Translations under genes and position numbers: made by a program
Shown here: positions 1 to 8,474 of the stretch, one piece after another
How the letters are laid out: each line of letters starts with the position of its first letter
How positions within the stretch are numbered: position 1 is the stretch's first letter
The notes under the pieces: generated by a model
Database searches by the model: none
What the model saw: only the letters and a program-made list of their open reading frames with translations
What the model was told of the DNA's origin: nothing
From: Paraburkholderia diazotrophica
GTDB lineage: Bacteria > Pseudomonadota > Gammaproteobacteria > Burkholderiales > Burkholderiaceae
Direction of reading: 5' to 3'
Length of the DNA: 64,000 nt
Assembly (NCBI RefSeq): GCF_900108945.1
Contig: NZ_FNYE01000013.1
Location: forward strand, 62,001-126,000

Positions 1-1
1 C

Positions 2-169
2 GAGAGCCATTTCATGATGATGCAACGCGCGCGAGAAAACTGGTTGACAACGCATCGGCGTCACGACAAACTCGAATGCATGCTGACGCTCACCACCATC
101 GCCTACGCGATTATTAATAACCCAATGGAACGCCATCGCGGCGGGCCTATGGGAGCGTGCGTGCGTTAG
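2..169 (+). CDS. C-terminal end of a hypothetical protein (cut by window start)
   Basis: An open frame enters from the left edge and ends at TAG 167-169. About 55 residues are visible, with a basic stretch (RARENW, THRRHDK) followed by a short hydrophobic patch (LTLTTIAYAIIN). Three consecutive ATG codons near bases 14-22 mean it could also be a complete ~51-residue protein. A strong terminator follows at 213-250, which supports a gene ending here. I do not recognise the family. Confidence 0.35.
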   Translation, partial: ESHFMMMQRARENWLTTHRRHDKLECMLTLTTIAYAIINNPMERHRGGPMGACVR

Positions 170-212
170 CTATCCGCAGCAGTAGTCAGCAGAACGATCA
201 GCTGAACGATCC

Positions 213-250
213 CAAGGCCCCGCCGGTAAACGGAAGGGGCCTTTTGTTTT
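213..250 (+). terminator. Rho-independent terminator
   Basis: The arms AAGGCCCC (214-221) and GGGGCCTT (236-243) form an 8-bp stem followed by a T-rich tail (TTTTGTTTT). It closes the gene ending at 169 and separates it from the DUF2917 gene. Confidence 0.8.
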
Positions 251-292
251 AATGGCGCCTTCCGTCCTCCGGCTCATTTGACGGAGTGCATG

Positions 293-679
293 ATGGACAA
301 GGTTTGCCAGCAGTTCACCGATGACGATTCGCTCTGCACATCGCGCTTGCAGGAAGAGCGATTACCCAGAGTCGTCGTCCACTTCGAAGTACAACCCGGC
401 GCGACGATGTCATGGCGCGTCGAGGCGAACACCGAACTTATGGTGCAAGGCGCGCGTGTATGGCTGACGCGCGCGGCGTCACCGTATGACCACTGGCTGC
501 AGGTCGGCGATACGTTTCGCCTGCAGCGCGGCGAGCGTGTCTGGGTCAGCACGGATGGCGATACGGCTGCACGGCTTTCGCTGACCGCCCATCTCGTGAC
601 ATCACGCGGCATGCTGGCGCGATTGATGAAGCGTTGCACTTCGCTGGGCGCGGATATCTTTGCACCGTGGTCGCGATGA
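293..679 (+). CDS. DUF2917 domain-containing protein
   Basis: A 128-residue soluble protein of the DUF2917 family, common in Burkholderiales and of unknown function. The middle (residues ~35-95) has the family-like pattern of a small beta-sandwich: VHFEVQPGATMSWRV, then GARVWLTR, HWLQVGD and LQRGERVWVS. ATG codons lie at 290 and 293. I chose 293 because GGAG at 283-286 then has normal spacing. There is no signal peptide or membrane segment. It is monocistronic by appearance, preceded by a terminator and followed by about 145 bases before the ABC ATPase. Function unknown. Confidence 0.75.
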   Translation: MDKVCQQFTDDDSLCTSRLQEERLPRVVVHFEVQPGATMSWRVEANTELMVQGARVWLTRAASPYDHWLQVGDTFRLQRGERVWVSTDGDTAARLSLTAHLVTSRGMLARLMKRCTSLGADIFAPWSR

Positions 680-824
680 GTGTCTTGCGTTGCGGGGCGG
701 GTTTCGTCGGTTGCTATCGTCGGTTGTTTGTACGCGCTGCGCGGCCAATAGCATGCGCGGATCGCAGCGGCATGCTAAAAAGACCAAATCCAAAGCCGCC
801 GCAGACCCACAAGCACGGAGTTCC

Positions 825-1541
825 ATGCAGCCTGCCGATAGCCCCGTCCTGCCCGCGCTCGAATGCCGTGCTTTGAGCAAGACATACGACATGAAGCGCG
901 TCGTGCTCGATCGCCTCGATTTCGCCCTCGGCGCGGGCGAGTTCGTCGCGATCATGGGCGACTCGGGCGTCGGCAAGTCGACGTTGCTGAATCTGATCGC
1001 GGGCCTCGATCGCGCGGATAGCGGCGACGTGCTGATCGACGGCACGCCCATCTCCACGCTCGACGACGACGCGGCCACGCGCCTGCGCCGTCAGAAGCTC
1101 GGCTTTGTGTTTCAGGCGTTTCATGTGCTGCCGCATCTGACGCTCGCGCAAAACGTCGCGTTGCCGCTGCTGCTGAACGGCATCGCGACGGCGCGCGCGA
1201 ACGAAATGCTTGCGGCCGTCGGACTCGAAGGACGCGGCGACGACCTGCCGCGCCAGCTTTCGGGCGGCGAACTGCAACGCGTCGCGATCGCGCGTGCGCT
1301 GGTGCACCGGCCCACGCTGATCCTCGCCGACGAGCCGACGGGCAATCTCGACCCCGACACCGCGCACGAAGTGCTGGCGCTGCTGCGCGAAGAGACAAAA
1401 GCAAACGGCGCGGCGGCGATGATGGTCACGCATTCGGAGGCGGCCGCGGCATTCGCGGACCGTGTCCTCGTTTTGAGCGACGGCAAGCTGCACGCAACGC
1501 ACGTCCGCTCGTCGCATGCGCTGCGCCCCTCCGATGAGTGA
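825..1541 (+). CDS. ABC transporter ATP-binding protein (LolD/MacB type)
   Basis: A 238-residue ATPase of the LolD/MacB/YbbA branch, which powers transenvelope transporters with FtsX-fold permeases. Visible motifs are Walker A GDSGVGKST (~residue 45), Q-loop VFQAFHVLPHLTL, signature LSGGELQR, Walker B LILADEP followed by TGNLD, and H-loop VTHSEAA. The start at 825 follows CACGGAG at about 814-820; longer in-frame upstream starts would add a basic, unconserved N-terminus. The stop overlaps the permease start (1534), so the two are translationally coupled. The YbbA-like permease partner and the AttH-like protein downstream suggest a lipid- or hydrophobe-handling exporter (inference). Confidence 0.93.
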   Translation: MQPADSPVLPALECRALSKTYDMKRVVLDRLDFALGAGEFVAIMGDSGVGKSTLLNLIAGLDRADSGDVLIDGTPISTLDDDAATRLRRQKLGFVFQAFHVLPHLTLAQNVALPLLLNGIATARANEMLAAVGLEGRGDDLPRQLSGGELQRVAIARALVHRPTLILADEPTGNLDPDTAHEVLALLREETKANGAAAMMVTHSEAAAAFADRVLVLSDGKLHATHVRSSHALRPSDE

Positions 1542-4155
1542 CTCGATATTCACGGGCAACACGCGACGCAAGACCCACGGTCTGCGCACGCTCACGCGCT
1601 GGCTGCTGGCCGCCGAATGGAAGAGCCACAAAGGCCGCGCGCTTATCGCGATTGCGACGATCGCGCTGGGCGTCGCGCTCGGCTACGCGGTCCAGCTGAT
1701 CAACAGTGCTGCGTTCAACGAGTTTTCGGCGGCCACGCGCAGCCTGTCGGGCGAAGCGGACTTGCAGGTACGCGGCTCGCAGCCCACGTTCGACGAACGC
1801 GCGTATCCGCAGCTTGCGACACAGGCGGGCGTCGCGCTCGCGAGCCCCGTGCTCGAACTCGACGTGACGGTGCCGAGCCGCACGGCGCCGCTGAAAGTGC
1901 TCGGCATCGACGTATTCCGCGCAAGCCGCATCGCGCCCGATCTGACGGGCGTGATGGACAGCGATCATCCATTCGACTCGCTCGCCGACGACGCAATCTT
2001 CCTCTCACCCGCTGCACAGCAGTGGCTCGGCGTGCGCATCGGCGATACGGTGACGCTGCGCAGCGGCACATCGGACGTGCGCTTGCGCGTCGCGGGCGGC
2101 ATTGTCCGTGCGCGGGCCGGGCAGCGCATCGGCGTGATGGATATCGCGGCCGCGCAGTGGCGCTTCGGGCGGCTCGGCAAGCTGTCGCGCGTCGATCTGC
2201 AACTGGAACGCGGCGTCGATCGCGAACGTTTTCGGCAGGCATTGCAGGCTCGGCTCGGTGGCCGTTTCATGGTGACGGCGGCGCGCGATGTCGAAAGCCG
2301 CACCGATCGGCTCTCGCGCGCCTACCGGATCAACATGAACGTGCTCGCGCTCGTCGCGCTTTTTACGGGCGCGTTTCTCGTGTTCTCGACGCAGGCGCTC
2401 GGCGTCGTGCGCCGGCGCGCGCAATTCGCGATGCTGCGCGTGCTCGGCATCACGCGCGCGCAGTTGCTGCGGCAGATCCTGCTCGAAGGCGCGTTGCTCG
2501 GTACGTTCGGCGCAATCGGCGGCATCGCGCTCGGCTTCGCGCTCGCTTATGCCGTGCTGCGCGTTTTCGGCAGCGATCTGGGCGGCGGCTATTTTCCGGG
2601 CGTGCAGCCGAGTGTCGGCTTCGAGCCGATTGCCAGCGCGATATTTCTCGTGCTCGGCATCGGCGTCGCGCTGCTCGGCAGTCTCGTGCCCGCGCTCGAA
2701 GCGGCGCGCGCGCATCCCGCGCCGGCGCTGAAGGCGGGCGGCGAAGAGACCGCGCTCGGCAAGCTCTCGACGCCGTGGCCGGCGCTCTGCTGCCTCGCGC
2801 TCGGTGTGGCGTTGACGCAAGCGCCGCCCGTCTTCGATATGCCCATCGCGGGCTATGTCGCCGTCGCGCTGCTGCTGATCGGCGGCATTGCGCTGATGCC
2901 GCGCGTCACGTCGCAGTTGTTCCGGGCACTGAGCCGTGCGCGCAACGGACGGCAGCGCGCGCCCGTCACGGCACTCGCGTTTGCGCGGCTCGCGAATGCG
3001 CCGGGGCAGGCGTCGATTGCAATGGGCGGCGTGCTGTCGAGCTTCACGCTGATCGTCGCGATGGCGATCATGGTGTCGAGCTTTCGCGTGTCGGTCGAGG
3101 AATGGCTCGCGCATCTGCTTTCCGCCGATGTCTACCTGCGTGTCGCGCCGAACGGCGACACGGGCGGACTGAATCCGCAGCAGCAGGCGGCAATCGCCGC
3201 GACGCGCGGCATCCGACACGCGGCGTTCGCGCGCACGTCGCAACTGACGCTCGATCCGTCGCGGCCGGCAGTGGCGTTGCTCGCGCGCGAAATCGACGCT
3301 GCCGACCCGGGCGCGAACCTGCAGATCACGGGCGAGACACTTTCACCGTCGGCGTTGAGAGAGGGCGAAACGCCCGTCTGGGCATCCGAAGCGATGGTCG
3401 ATCTGTATGGCTATCACGTCGGTCAACGGTTGATGCTGCCCATCGGTACATCGGGGACATCCGGCGCATCGAGCGCACCTGGCACGCCCGGCGGGCGCGG
3501 CTCGGTGTTCGTCGTCGCGGGCATCTGGCGCGATTACGTGCGGCAGACGGGTGCGCTCGAAATCCGTCTCGCCGACTACCGGCGCCTGACGGGCGACACC
3601 AGCGCCACTGACGCCGCCCTCACGCTCGATCGCGGCGTAAGCGCTGCGCAGGCGATCGCCGCCTTGCGCGCGCTGCCGTTTGCAAGCGCGCTCGACTTCG
3701 CGCAACCCGGCGAGATCCGCGCGCGCACACTGACGATCTTCGACCGCAGCTTCGCCGTCACGTATCTACTGGAGGCCGTCGCCATTGTGATCGGGCTGTT
3801 CGGCGTCGCGGCGACCTTTTCCGCGCAGACGCTCTCGCGCTCGCGCGAGTTCGGTATGCTGCGTCACGTCGGCGTGACCCGCGGACAGATTCTCGCGCTG
3901 CTCGCGACGGAAGGGGGGTTGCTCACGGCGCTCGGCATCGCGATGGGCTGCGCGCTCGGTTTCGCGATCAGTCTGATACTCGTGTTCGTCGTCAATCCGC
4001 AGTCGTTTCACTGGAGCATGTCGCTGCATGTGCCGTGGATGTTGCTGTCGGTGCTGGCCGTCGTGATGCTCGCGTCGTCGTGCACGACGGCGGTGGCGGC
4101 AGGCCGGCGGGCCGTGTCCGTCGATGCCGTGCGCGCCGTCAGGGAGGACTGGTGA
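1534..4155 (+). CDS. FtsX-family ABC permease, double-length (YbbP/AttF-G-like)
   Basis: An 873-residue inner-membrane permease with two FtsX units in one chain. TM1 lies near residues 25-50 (IAIATIALGVALGYAVQLI), followed by a periplasmic domain. Three TM helices follow at about 270-400 (LVALFTGAFLVF, ILLEGALLGTFGAIGG). A second set begins with a helix near 495 and ends with the C-terminal helices (VAIVIGLFGVAATF, LLSVLAVVMLASS). Predicted permeases of this YbbP/FtsX size are known. The start ATG 1534 lies inside the last codons of the ATPase gene, and the stop overlaps the start of the AttH-like gene by one base, giving a tight three-gene unit. The substrate is unknown. Confidence 0.88.
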   Translation: MSDSIFTGNTRRKTHGLRTLTRWLLAAEWKSHKGRALIAIATIALGVALGYAVQLINSAAFNEFSAATRSLSGEADLQVRGSQPTFDERAYPQLATQAGVALASPVLELDVTVPSRTAPLKVLGIDVFRASRIAPDLTGVMDSDHPFDSLADDAIFLSPAAQQWLGVRIGDTVTLRSGTSDVRLRVAGGIVRARAGQRIGVMDIAAAQWRFGRLGKLSRVDLQLERGVDRERFRQALQARLGGRFMVTAARDVESRTDRLSRAYRINMNVLALVALFTGAFLVFSTQALGVVRRRAQFAMLRVLGITRAQLLRQILLEGALLGTFGAIGGIALGFALAYAVLRVFGSDLGGGYFPGVQPSVGFEPIASAIFLVLGIGVALLGSLVPALEAARAHPAPALKAGGEETALGKLSTPWPALCCLALGVALTQAPPVFDMPIAGYVAVALLLIGGIALMPRVTSQLFRALSRARNGRQRAPVTALAFARLANAPGQASIAMGGVLSSFTLIVAMAIMVSSFRVSVEEWLAHLLSADVYLRVAPNGDTGGLNPQQQAAIAATRGIRHAAFARTSQLTLDPSRPAVALLAREIDAADPGANLQITGETLSPSALREGETPVWASEAMVDLYGYHVGQRLMLPIGTSGTSGASSAPGTPGGRGSVFVVAGIWRDYVRQTGALEIRLADYRRLTGDTSATDAALTLDRGVSAAQAIAALRALPFASALDFAQPGEIRARTLTIFDRSFAVTYLLEAVAIVIGLFGVAATFSAQTLSRSREFGMLRHVGVTRGQILALLATEGGLLTALGIAMGCALGFAISLILVFVVNPQSFHWSMSLHVPWMLLSVLAVVMLASSCTTAVAAGRRAVSVDAVRAVREDW

Positions 4156-5288
4156 TGCGCGGCATGCTTCTTCTGTCGTCCATGTTCGCTTGCACGTTGT
4201 GCGCGTCGTCTGCTGGGTATGCGGCCGAGCCGCCCGCCGATTCCCCATTCGCAAGCGTGACGCCCGAAAAGCCCGTCGTATTGCCGCAGGACACGGGCGC
4301 GCATCCCGCGTTTCGCACCGAATGGTGGTACGCGACGGGCTGGCTCGAAACACCCGATCGTCGACCGCTCGGCTTTCAGATCACGTTTTTCCGCTCGGCG
4401 ACGGGCCATCCCGCGAGCGATCCGAGCGCTTTCGCGCCGACGCAACTGATCATCGCGCATGCCGCGCTGAGCGATCCGTCGTTCGGCCGCCTCGTGCACG
4501 ATCAGAAGATCGCGCGACAAGGTTTCGGCCTTGCCTATGCGAAGCCGGATAACACCGACGTGCGGCTCGATACGTGGCGCATGATTCGCGCGCCGGACGG
4601 TCACTACGACGTCACGGCCGACGCCGCGGGCTTTGCGCTGCATCTCACGTTCACGCCGACGCAGGCGCCGCTCGTTCAGGGCGCGAACGGCTATTCGCGC
4701 AAAGGGCCGCTGCCGGAGCAGGCGAGCTACTACTACAGCGAGCCGCAACTGCGCGTGACAGGCAGTGTCACGCGCCCTGCCGCCAGCGGCGTCAGCGGCG
4801 CAGCGGCATCGACGTCCACGCCCGTGACGGGCAGCGCGTGGCTCGATCACGAGTGGTCGAGTGCACTGCTCGCCGCCGACGCCGTCGGCTGGGACTGGCT
4901 CGGCGCGAATCTGTCGGACGGTGCGGCGCTGATGGCGTTCAAGGTGCGCGGCGTCGACGGACGCGCGGTCTGGGCGCATGCCGCGCTGCGTGCCGCCGAC
5001 GGACGCGTCACGCAATACGGTCCCGGCGCCGTCGACTTCACGCCCGTCCGTCAATGGCGCTCGCCGCGCACGAATACGCTGTATCCCGTCGCGACCGTTG
5101 TCCGGACAGGCGACACGCGCTGGCAAGTGACGCCGTTGCTCGACGATCAGGAACTCGATTCGCGCGAATCGACGGGCGCGCTGTATTGGGAAGGCGCCGT
5201 GACCGTCAGCCGTGACGGTCAGCCGGCCGGTCGTGGCTATCTCGAACTGACCGGCTACGGGAAAAAGTTGAAGCTGGAGCAGCGCTAA
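4155..5288 (+). CDS. Secreted lipocalin-like hydrolase, AttH/CrtC family
   Basis: A 377-residue exported protein of the COG5621 group (AttH; two lipocalin-like beta-barrels related to carotenoid 1,2-hydratase CrtC). The N-terminus (MRGMLLLSSMFACTLCASSAGYAA) is a signal peptide. Family hallmarks visible are the early EWWYATGWL motif (~residue 58), ITFFRS, and a second-barrel segment SAWLDHEWSS followed by WDWLGANL. AGGGAGGA at 4141-4148 precedes ATG 4155, and the start overlaps the permease TGA by one base. Families with this ABC-permease-AttH order resemble the attEFGH loci known from Agrobacterium. The enzymatic activity of non-carotenoid members is not established. Confidence 0.85.
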   Translation: MRGMLLLSSMFACTLCASSAGYAAEPPADSPFASVTPEKPVVLPQDTGAHPAFRTEWWYATGWLETPDRRPLGFQITFFRSATGHPASDPSAFAPTQLIIAHAALSDPSFGRLVHDQKIARQGFGLAYAKPDNTDVRLDTWRMIRAPDGHYDVTADAAGFALHLTFTPTQAPLVQGANGYSRKGPLPEQASYYYSEPQLRVTGSVTRPAASGVSGAAASTSTPVTGSAWLDHEWSSALLAADAVGWDWLGANLSDGAALMAFKVRGVDGRAVWAHAALRAADGRVTQYGPGAVDFTPVRQWRSPRTNTLYPVATVVRTGDTRWQVTPLLDDQELDSRESTGALYWEGAVTVSRDGQPAGRGYLELTGYGKKLKLEQR

Positions 5289-5451
5289 CTCGCTGAGCCT
5301 TGATGCGGCGCGTAACCAGGTTAACCCTGAATTCTGGAAAAATCACTTCTACACGGCAGCCTTAATCTTAAGCGCCTACTTACCTACACTTCCTCTCACA
5401 CTGATTGCGAACAGGGCTGTTCGCAAAGTCATAGCAAAGTTGGAGGTTGTC

Positions 5452-5763
5452 ATGAAGTCGCTGATCAAGGCTGTCGCCGTTGCCGTTGTTTTCGCTGTTC
5501 CCGCCCTGTCGTTCGCTCAGGCGAACCAGCCTGTCACCCGCGCCCAAGTCCGCGCGGAACTGGTTCAACTGGAGAACGCCGGCTATCGTCCGGGCGCAGG
5601 GTCGGAAGCGCACTACCCGGACGAACTGCTCGCCGCACAGGCACGCGTGAACGCGCAAAACGGCGCGGCGAGCGGTTACGGCGGCGTCGCGAACAGCGTG
5701 TCGCAATCGGGTCGTCCGGGCGTGTCGGCTGCGGATTGGAACGCAATGTACGGGCGTCCGTAA
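5452..5763 (+). CDS. DUF4148 domain-containing small exported protein
   Basis: A 103-residue protein with a signal peptide (MKSLIKAVAVAVVFAVPALSFAQA) and the DUF4148 core: TRAQVRAELVQLENAGYRPG, then YPDELLAAQARV and a C-terminal GRPGVSAADWNAM. The family is abundant in Burkholderia, usually in many paralogues; its function is unknown. TGGAGG at 5441-5446 precedes ATG 5452. A terminator lies about 130 bases after the stop, so it is monocistronic. Confidence 0.88.
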   Translation: MKSLIKAVAVAVVFAVPALSFAQANQPVTRAQVRAELVQLENAGYRPGAGSEAHYPDELLAAQARVNAQNGAASGYGGVANSVSQSGRPGVSAADWNAMYGRP

Positions 5764-5896
5764 GTCGTCGCACGACTCGAACGGATGGAACGGTGCGCCG
5801 CTGCGCCGTGCCGTGTCGATCGTTCCCGTCGATTCGTCGTTATGCATCGCGTCGCGGGAAAGTCTGTGTTCATGGGCGGACCTGCGCCCGATGTAT

Positions 5897-5935
5897 GAAA
5901 AGCCTGTCAAGATCGCATCAGGACAGGCTTTTTTG
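5897..5935 (+). terminator. Rho-independent terminator after the DUF4148 gene
   Basis: The arms AAAAGCCTGTC and GACAGGCTTTTTT flank a 13-base loop and end in a T-run. It lies downstream of the DUF4148 gene. The rest of 5764-6203 holds no convincing gene. Confidence 0.85.
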
Positions 5936-6095
5936 TTCGAGAAAAGCGAGTTGTGCAGTGGGTTCAGGTTACGCAAAGTCGCATCGGATGTACTTCGGAT
6001 TCCGTTGCATCTGGCTTCGAGCAATCAATTTTTTCGTCTAAGCCAACGCTCGTCCGGAGCGGATCAGCAAGCCTTTTGCTCGCCCCACCCTGCAC

Positions 6096-6130
6096 TTACC
6101 CACAGATTTTCTTGATAACCCTGTGGACAA
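6096..6130. other. Inverted pair of DnaA-box-like 9-mers
   Basis: TTACCCACA (6096-6104) and TGTGGACAA (6122-6130, reading TTGTCCACA on the minus strand) each differ by one base from the DnaA box TTATCCACA and face each other across 17 bases. The site lies just downstream of the TAXI gene stop. Two boxes alone do not make an origin; it could be a DnaA regulatory or titration site, or chance. Confidence 0.4.
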
Positions 6131-6203
6131 CGCCCGGACTCCCGACGCATCTGCTTGACGCACCACGACTTTTCACGTCGGAGCAAGCACTCGGCACCCG
6201 CCG

Positions 6204-7559
6204 CTACTGATGCGCACGCACCCGCTCCGGAACGCCCTCCAACCGCTGCCGCACGAACCGCACATGCTCGCGCAGCACATAGAAGCCGTCGGCGTAGGCG
6301 AGCGGCATCCGCAACGTGTTCAACGAAGCGTCGATCTGATCGAGCTCCATCAGCAGCTTGCTGCGCTCCTCGGCGGACGAATCGCGCATCGCCTCGCGCT
6401 CGATCGCGATCAGCGAGCCGTAGTAGCGATAGATGCGCGAGCGCACGCGCCAGGTGAACAGCGCCGGAATCAGCCGCAATGCGGGAAACAGCAGCACCGC
6501 GATCGGCAGCAGCAGCACCAGCAGGCGGTCCACCACAGTGGCAAGCCAGAACGGCAGCGTCCGGTACAGGAAGCTCTTGCCTGACTTGTAGTAGCGCGTC
6601 GCGTCCTCGCTGATGCGGAACTCGCGCACCGTCGGATTCGGAAACTGCCCCGCCTTCTGCAACAGCCCGGCCATCCCGTGCACTTCCTGCGCCGCTTCGA
6701 TCAACAGATCGGAGATCGCCGGATGAAGATTGTCGCGCGCGACGAGCTCGACGGTCGGGCTGATCAAATGCACCGTCTCCGGCGGAATCCGCCGGCGCAG
6801 ATCGAGCACGCCGGGCGGCAGGTCGAGCTCGTCGAGATAGGGGAATATCCTCGTGTAGGCGCTCGCCTCGCCAAAGTCCATCACCGAAATGCCGGGAATG
6901 CCGAGCAGCCGCAGCATCAGCACGCGTGTGGCCGAGTCGCCGCTCAGCAGCGCGGCGTCGACCTGGTTCGAGACGAGCGCCTTCGCGGCATCGAGTCCGT
7001 CGAGCGGCAGCAGCGTCGTATTACCGCCCGCGTAGACGCCGTTCGCTTCGAGCAGATTCAGCGACAGCATCCGCGTCCCGCTGCCCTCGCGGCCAATCGC
7101 GATGCGCTTGCCCTCCAGATCCGACAGTTGCGTCAAGCCCCGGCCGCGATAGAACACGACGATCGGCACATACGTGACGCTTCCGAGCGACATCAGCGAC
7201 GTCGTATTCCGTCCGCCGGACACGCCGCCCTGCACAAGCGCGATGTCCACCTTCTGCTTCGGGTCGAGCAGCCGGTCGAGGTTCTGCACCGAGCCGTCCG
7301 ATGCCAGCACATTCAGCGTCACGCCGTTGCGCGCGAGTATCTTTCGATACTCCTGCGCGATCTGCATGAACGAGCTGTCGTGCGGGCCGGCGCTGATCGT
7401 GATCGTGCGCGGCGGCGCCGGATCGACGAGCCACACGACGAGCCAGACGACGACGGCGAACAGCAGCACGAATGGCAATGACGTCCATGCCAGATCGCGC
7501 CACACCGTATGCGTGTGGTCGCGAACGAAGTGCGGAAAATGCGGACGAAAACCTTTCAT
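6204..7559 (-). CDS. TAXI-family substrate-binding protein, membrane-anchored
   Basis: A 451-residue protein of the TAXI group of TRAP-type solute receptors. One N-terminal TM helix (LPFVLLFAVVVWLVVWLV, ~28-45) is followed by a periplasmic binding domain with the typical start ITISAGPHDSSF and the segments LVQGGVSG and GREGSGTRML. Unlike simple periplasmic receptors it has a second hydrophobic region near residues 335-375 (LPIAVLLFPALRLIPALF) and a cytoplasmic helical tail of about 75 residues. No TRAP permease gene lies nearby. It may act as a stand-alone sensor or partner of a remote permease (inference). The start is the ATG at 7559. Confidence 0.85.
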   Translation of the reverse strand: MKGFRPHFPHFVRDHTHTVWRDLAWTSLPFVLLFAVVVWLVVWLVDPAPPRTITISAGPHDSSFMQIAQEYRKILARNGVTLNVLASDGSVQNLDRLLDPKQKVDIALVQGGVSGGRNTTSLMSLGSVTYVPIVVFYRGRGLTQLSDLEGKRIAIGREGSGTRMLSLNLLEANGVYAGGNTTLLPLDGLDAAKALVSNQVDAALLSGDSATRVLMLRLLGIPGISVMDFGEASAYTRIFPYLDELDLPPGVLDLRRRIPPETVHLISPTVELVARDNLHPAISDLLIEAAQEVHGMAGLLQKAGQFPNPTVREFRISEDATRYYKSGKSFLYRTLPFWLATVVDRLLVLLLPIAVLLFPALRLIPALFTWRVRSRIYRYYGSLIAIEREAMRDSSAEERSKLLMELDQIDASLNTLRMPLAYADGFYVLREHVRFVRQRLEGVPERVRAHQ

Positions 7560-7714
7560 GAACCGGCTCGCCTCTGATGTGCGTCATCGTCAATCGTAGC
7601 CGTCTCGCGCCGTTCTGGGGAGCATCCGAGACAGGAGCAGCGCGGCGCCCGCACGTCGTTCAACGGCCCAGTACCCGCGCGACAGGGCCATCGGCACAAA
7701 ATTACGTCGAGGGC

Positions 7715-7743
7715 TTGCGCGATCGAAAGTGTGTCTCTATAAT
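7715..7743 (+). promoter_or_regulatory. Sigma-70 promoter of the tRNA-Val gene
   Basis: The -35 element TTGCGC (7715-7720) and the perfect -10 TATAAT (7738-7743) are separated by 17 bases and lie 13 bases ahead of the tRNA gene. Confidence 0.8.
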
Positions 7744-7756
7744 TCGCGCCTTCGCT

Positions 7757-7833
7757 AGGCTCGTAGCTCAGCTGGTTAGAGCACCACCTTGACATGGTGG
7801 GGGTCGTTGGTTCGAGTCCAATCGAGCCTACCA
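7757..7833 (+). tRNA. tRNA-Val (anticodon GAC)
   Basis: A 77-nt tRNA with encoded CCA. The acceptor arms AGGCTCG (7757-7763) and CGAGCCT (7823-7829) pair fully, A7830 is the discriminator, and CCA follows. The D-loop is AGCTCAGCTGGTTAGAGC. The anticodon stem CCACC/GGTGG carries loop TTGACAT with anticodon GAC, which decodes GUC and GUU. The T-arm contains GGTTCGAGTCC. It has its own promoter and terminator, so it is a single-gene transcription unit. Confidence 0.97.
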
Positions 7834-7855
7834 ACGAATATATGAAGTACATGAA

Positions 7856-7886
7856 AGCGGCAAGCATCGGATGCTTGCCGCTTTTT
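7856..7886 (+). terminator. Rho-independent terminator of the tRNA gene
   Basis: The perfect 12-bp arms AGCGGCAAGCAT (7856-7867) and ATGCTTGCCGCT (7871-7882) have a 3-nt loop and a T5 tail. This is a very strong terminator 23 bases after the tRNA CCA end. Confidence 0.92.
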
Positions 7887-8041
7887 GCGTTCTGGCTCTG
7901 CGTGAGCTTCCCGTTGCGGGGTGCCCCTGCCCGCTTTCATTTCCACGATTCGCACGCCGAGTTGCGTCGCCTGATACGGCATTACGGCGGCGGCGTCGCT
8001 TCTCTTTTCGCGCGATAGTGGCATCCATAGGCACGGGCCAA

Positions 8042-8074
8042 TAAAAAAGCCGAAGAACATTGCTGTCCTTCGGC
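8042..8074 (-). terminator. Rho-independent terminator of the cyo operon
   Basis: Read on the minus strand, GCCGAAG and CTTCGGC form the stem and a run of Ts follows (AAAAAA at 8043-8048 on the plus strand). It lies about 60 bases downstream of the cyoD stop. Confidence 0.82.
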
Positions 8075-8132
8075 CCTGCTTCCGCCTTCATCGCGCCTCA
8101 CGACGCGATGCGCGGACACATCGTCAACGCTA

Positions 8133-8474
8133 TTAGCGCGACATCATGTTCATGCTGACGTTGTTCATCACCCATACCGTCCCGAACACCAGGAACATCG
8201 CGGCCAGCACCGTGTAAGCGAGCGCGAGGGTATTCCAGCGCTGGCCCGACGTCGATACGCTCATGTGCAGGAAAAACACCAGATGCACGACGATCTGCAC
8301 GACGGCAAGCGCGGCAAGCGCGAGCGGCGCCGAACTCGCGGGCAACCAGCCTTGCATCACGACGCCGAACGCGGCGGCCGTCAACACCACGGCCAGAACG
8401 AAACCGACCACATAGCTGCCGATACCGCCGTGGCCCGCTTCCGGATGAAGCGCATGTGAATTCGAGTGAGCCAT
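8133..8474 (-). CDS. cyoD: Cytochrome bo3 quinol oxidase subunit IV
   Basis: A 113-residue inner-membrane protein with three TM helices (SYVVGFVLAVVLTAAAFGVV; LALAALAVVQIVVHLVFFLHM; LAYTVLAAMFLVFGTVWVMNNV). The VHLVFFLHM segment and GHGGIGSYVVGF start are typical of CyoD, which aids assembly of the CuB site. ATG 8474 directly follows the cyoC stop. It is the last gene before the operon terminator. No cyoE (haem O synthase) follows. Confidence 0.94.
   Translation of the reverse strand: MAHSNSHALHPEAGHGGIGSYVVGFVLAVVLTAAAFGVVMQGWLPASSAPLALAALAVVQIVVHLVFFLHMSVSTSGQRWNTLALAYTVLAAMFLVFGTVWVMNNVSMNMMSR

Noticed and set aside
6096..6130. Replication origin
   Set aside because: Only two DnaA-like boxes, no AT-rich unwinding region, no dnaA/parAB/repA nearby.
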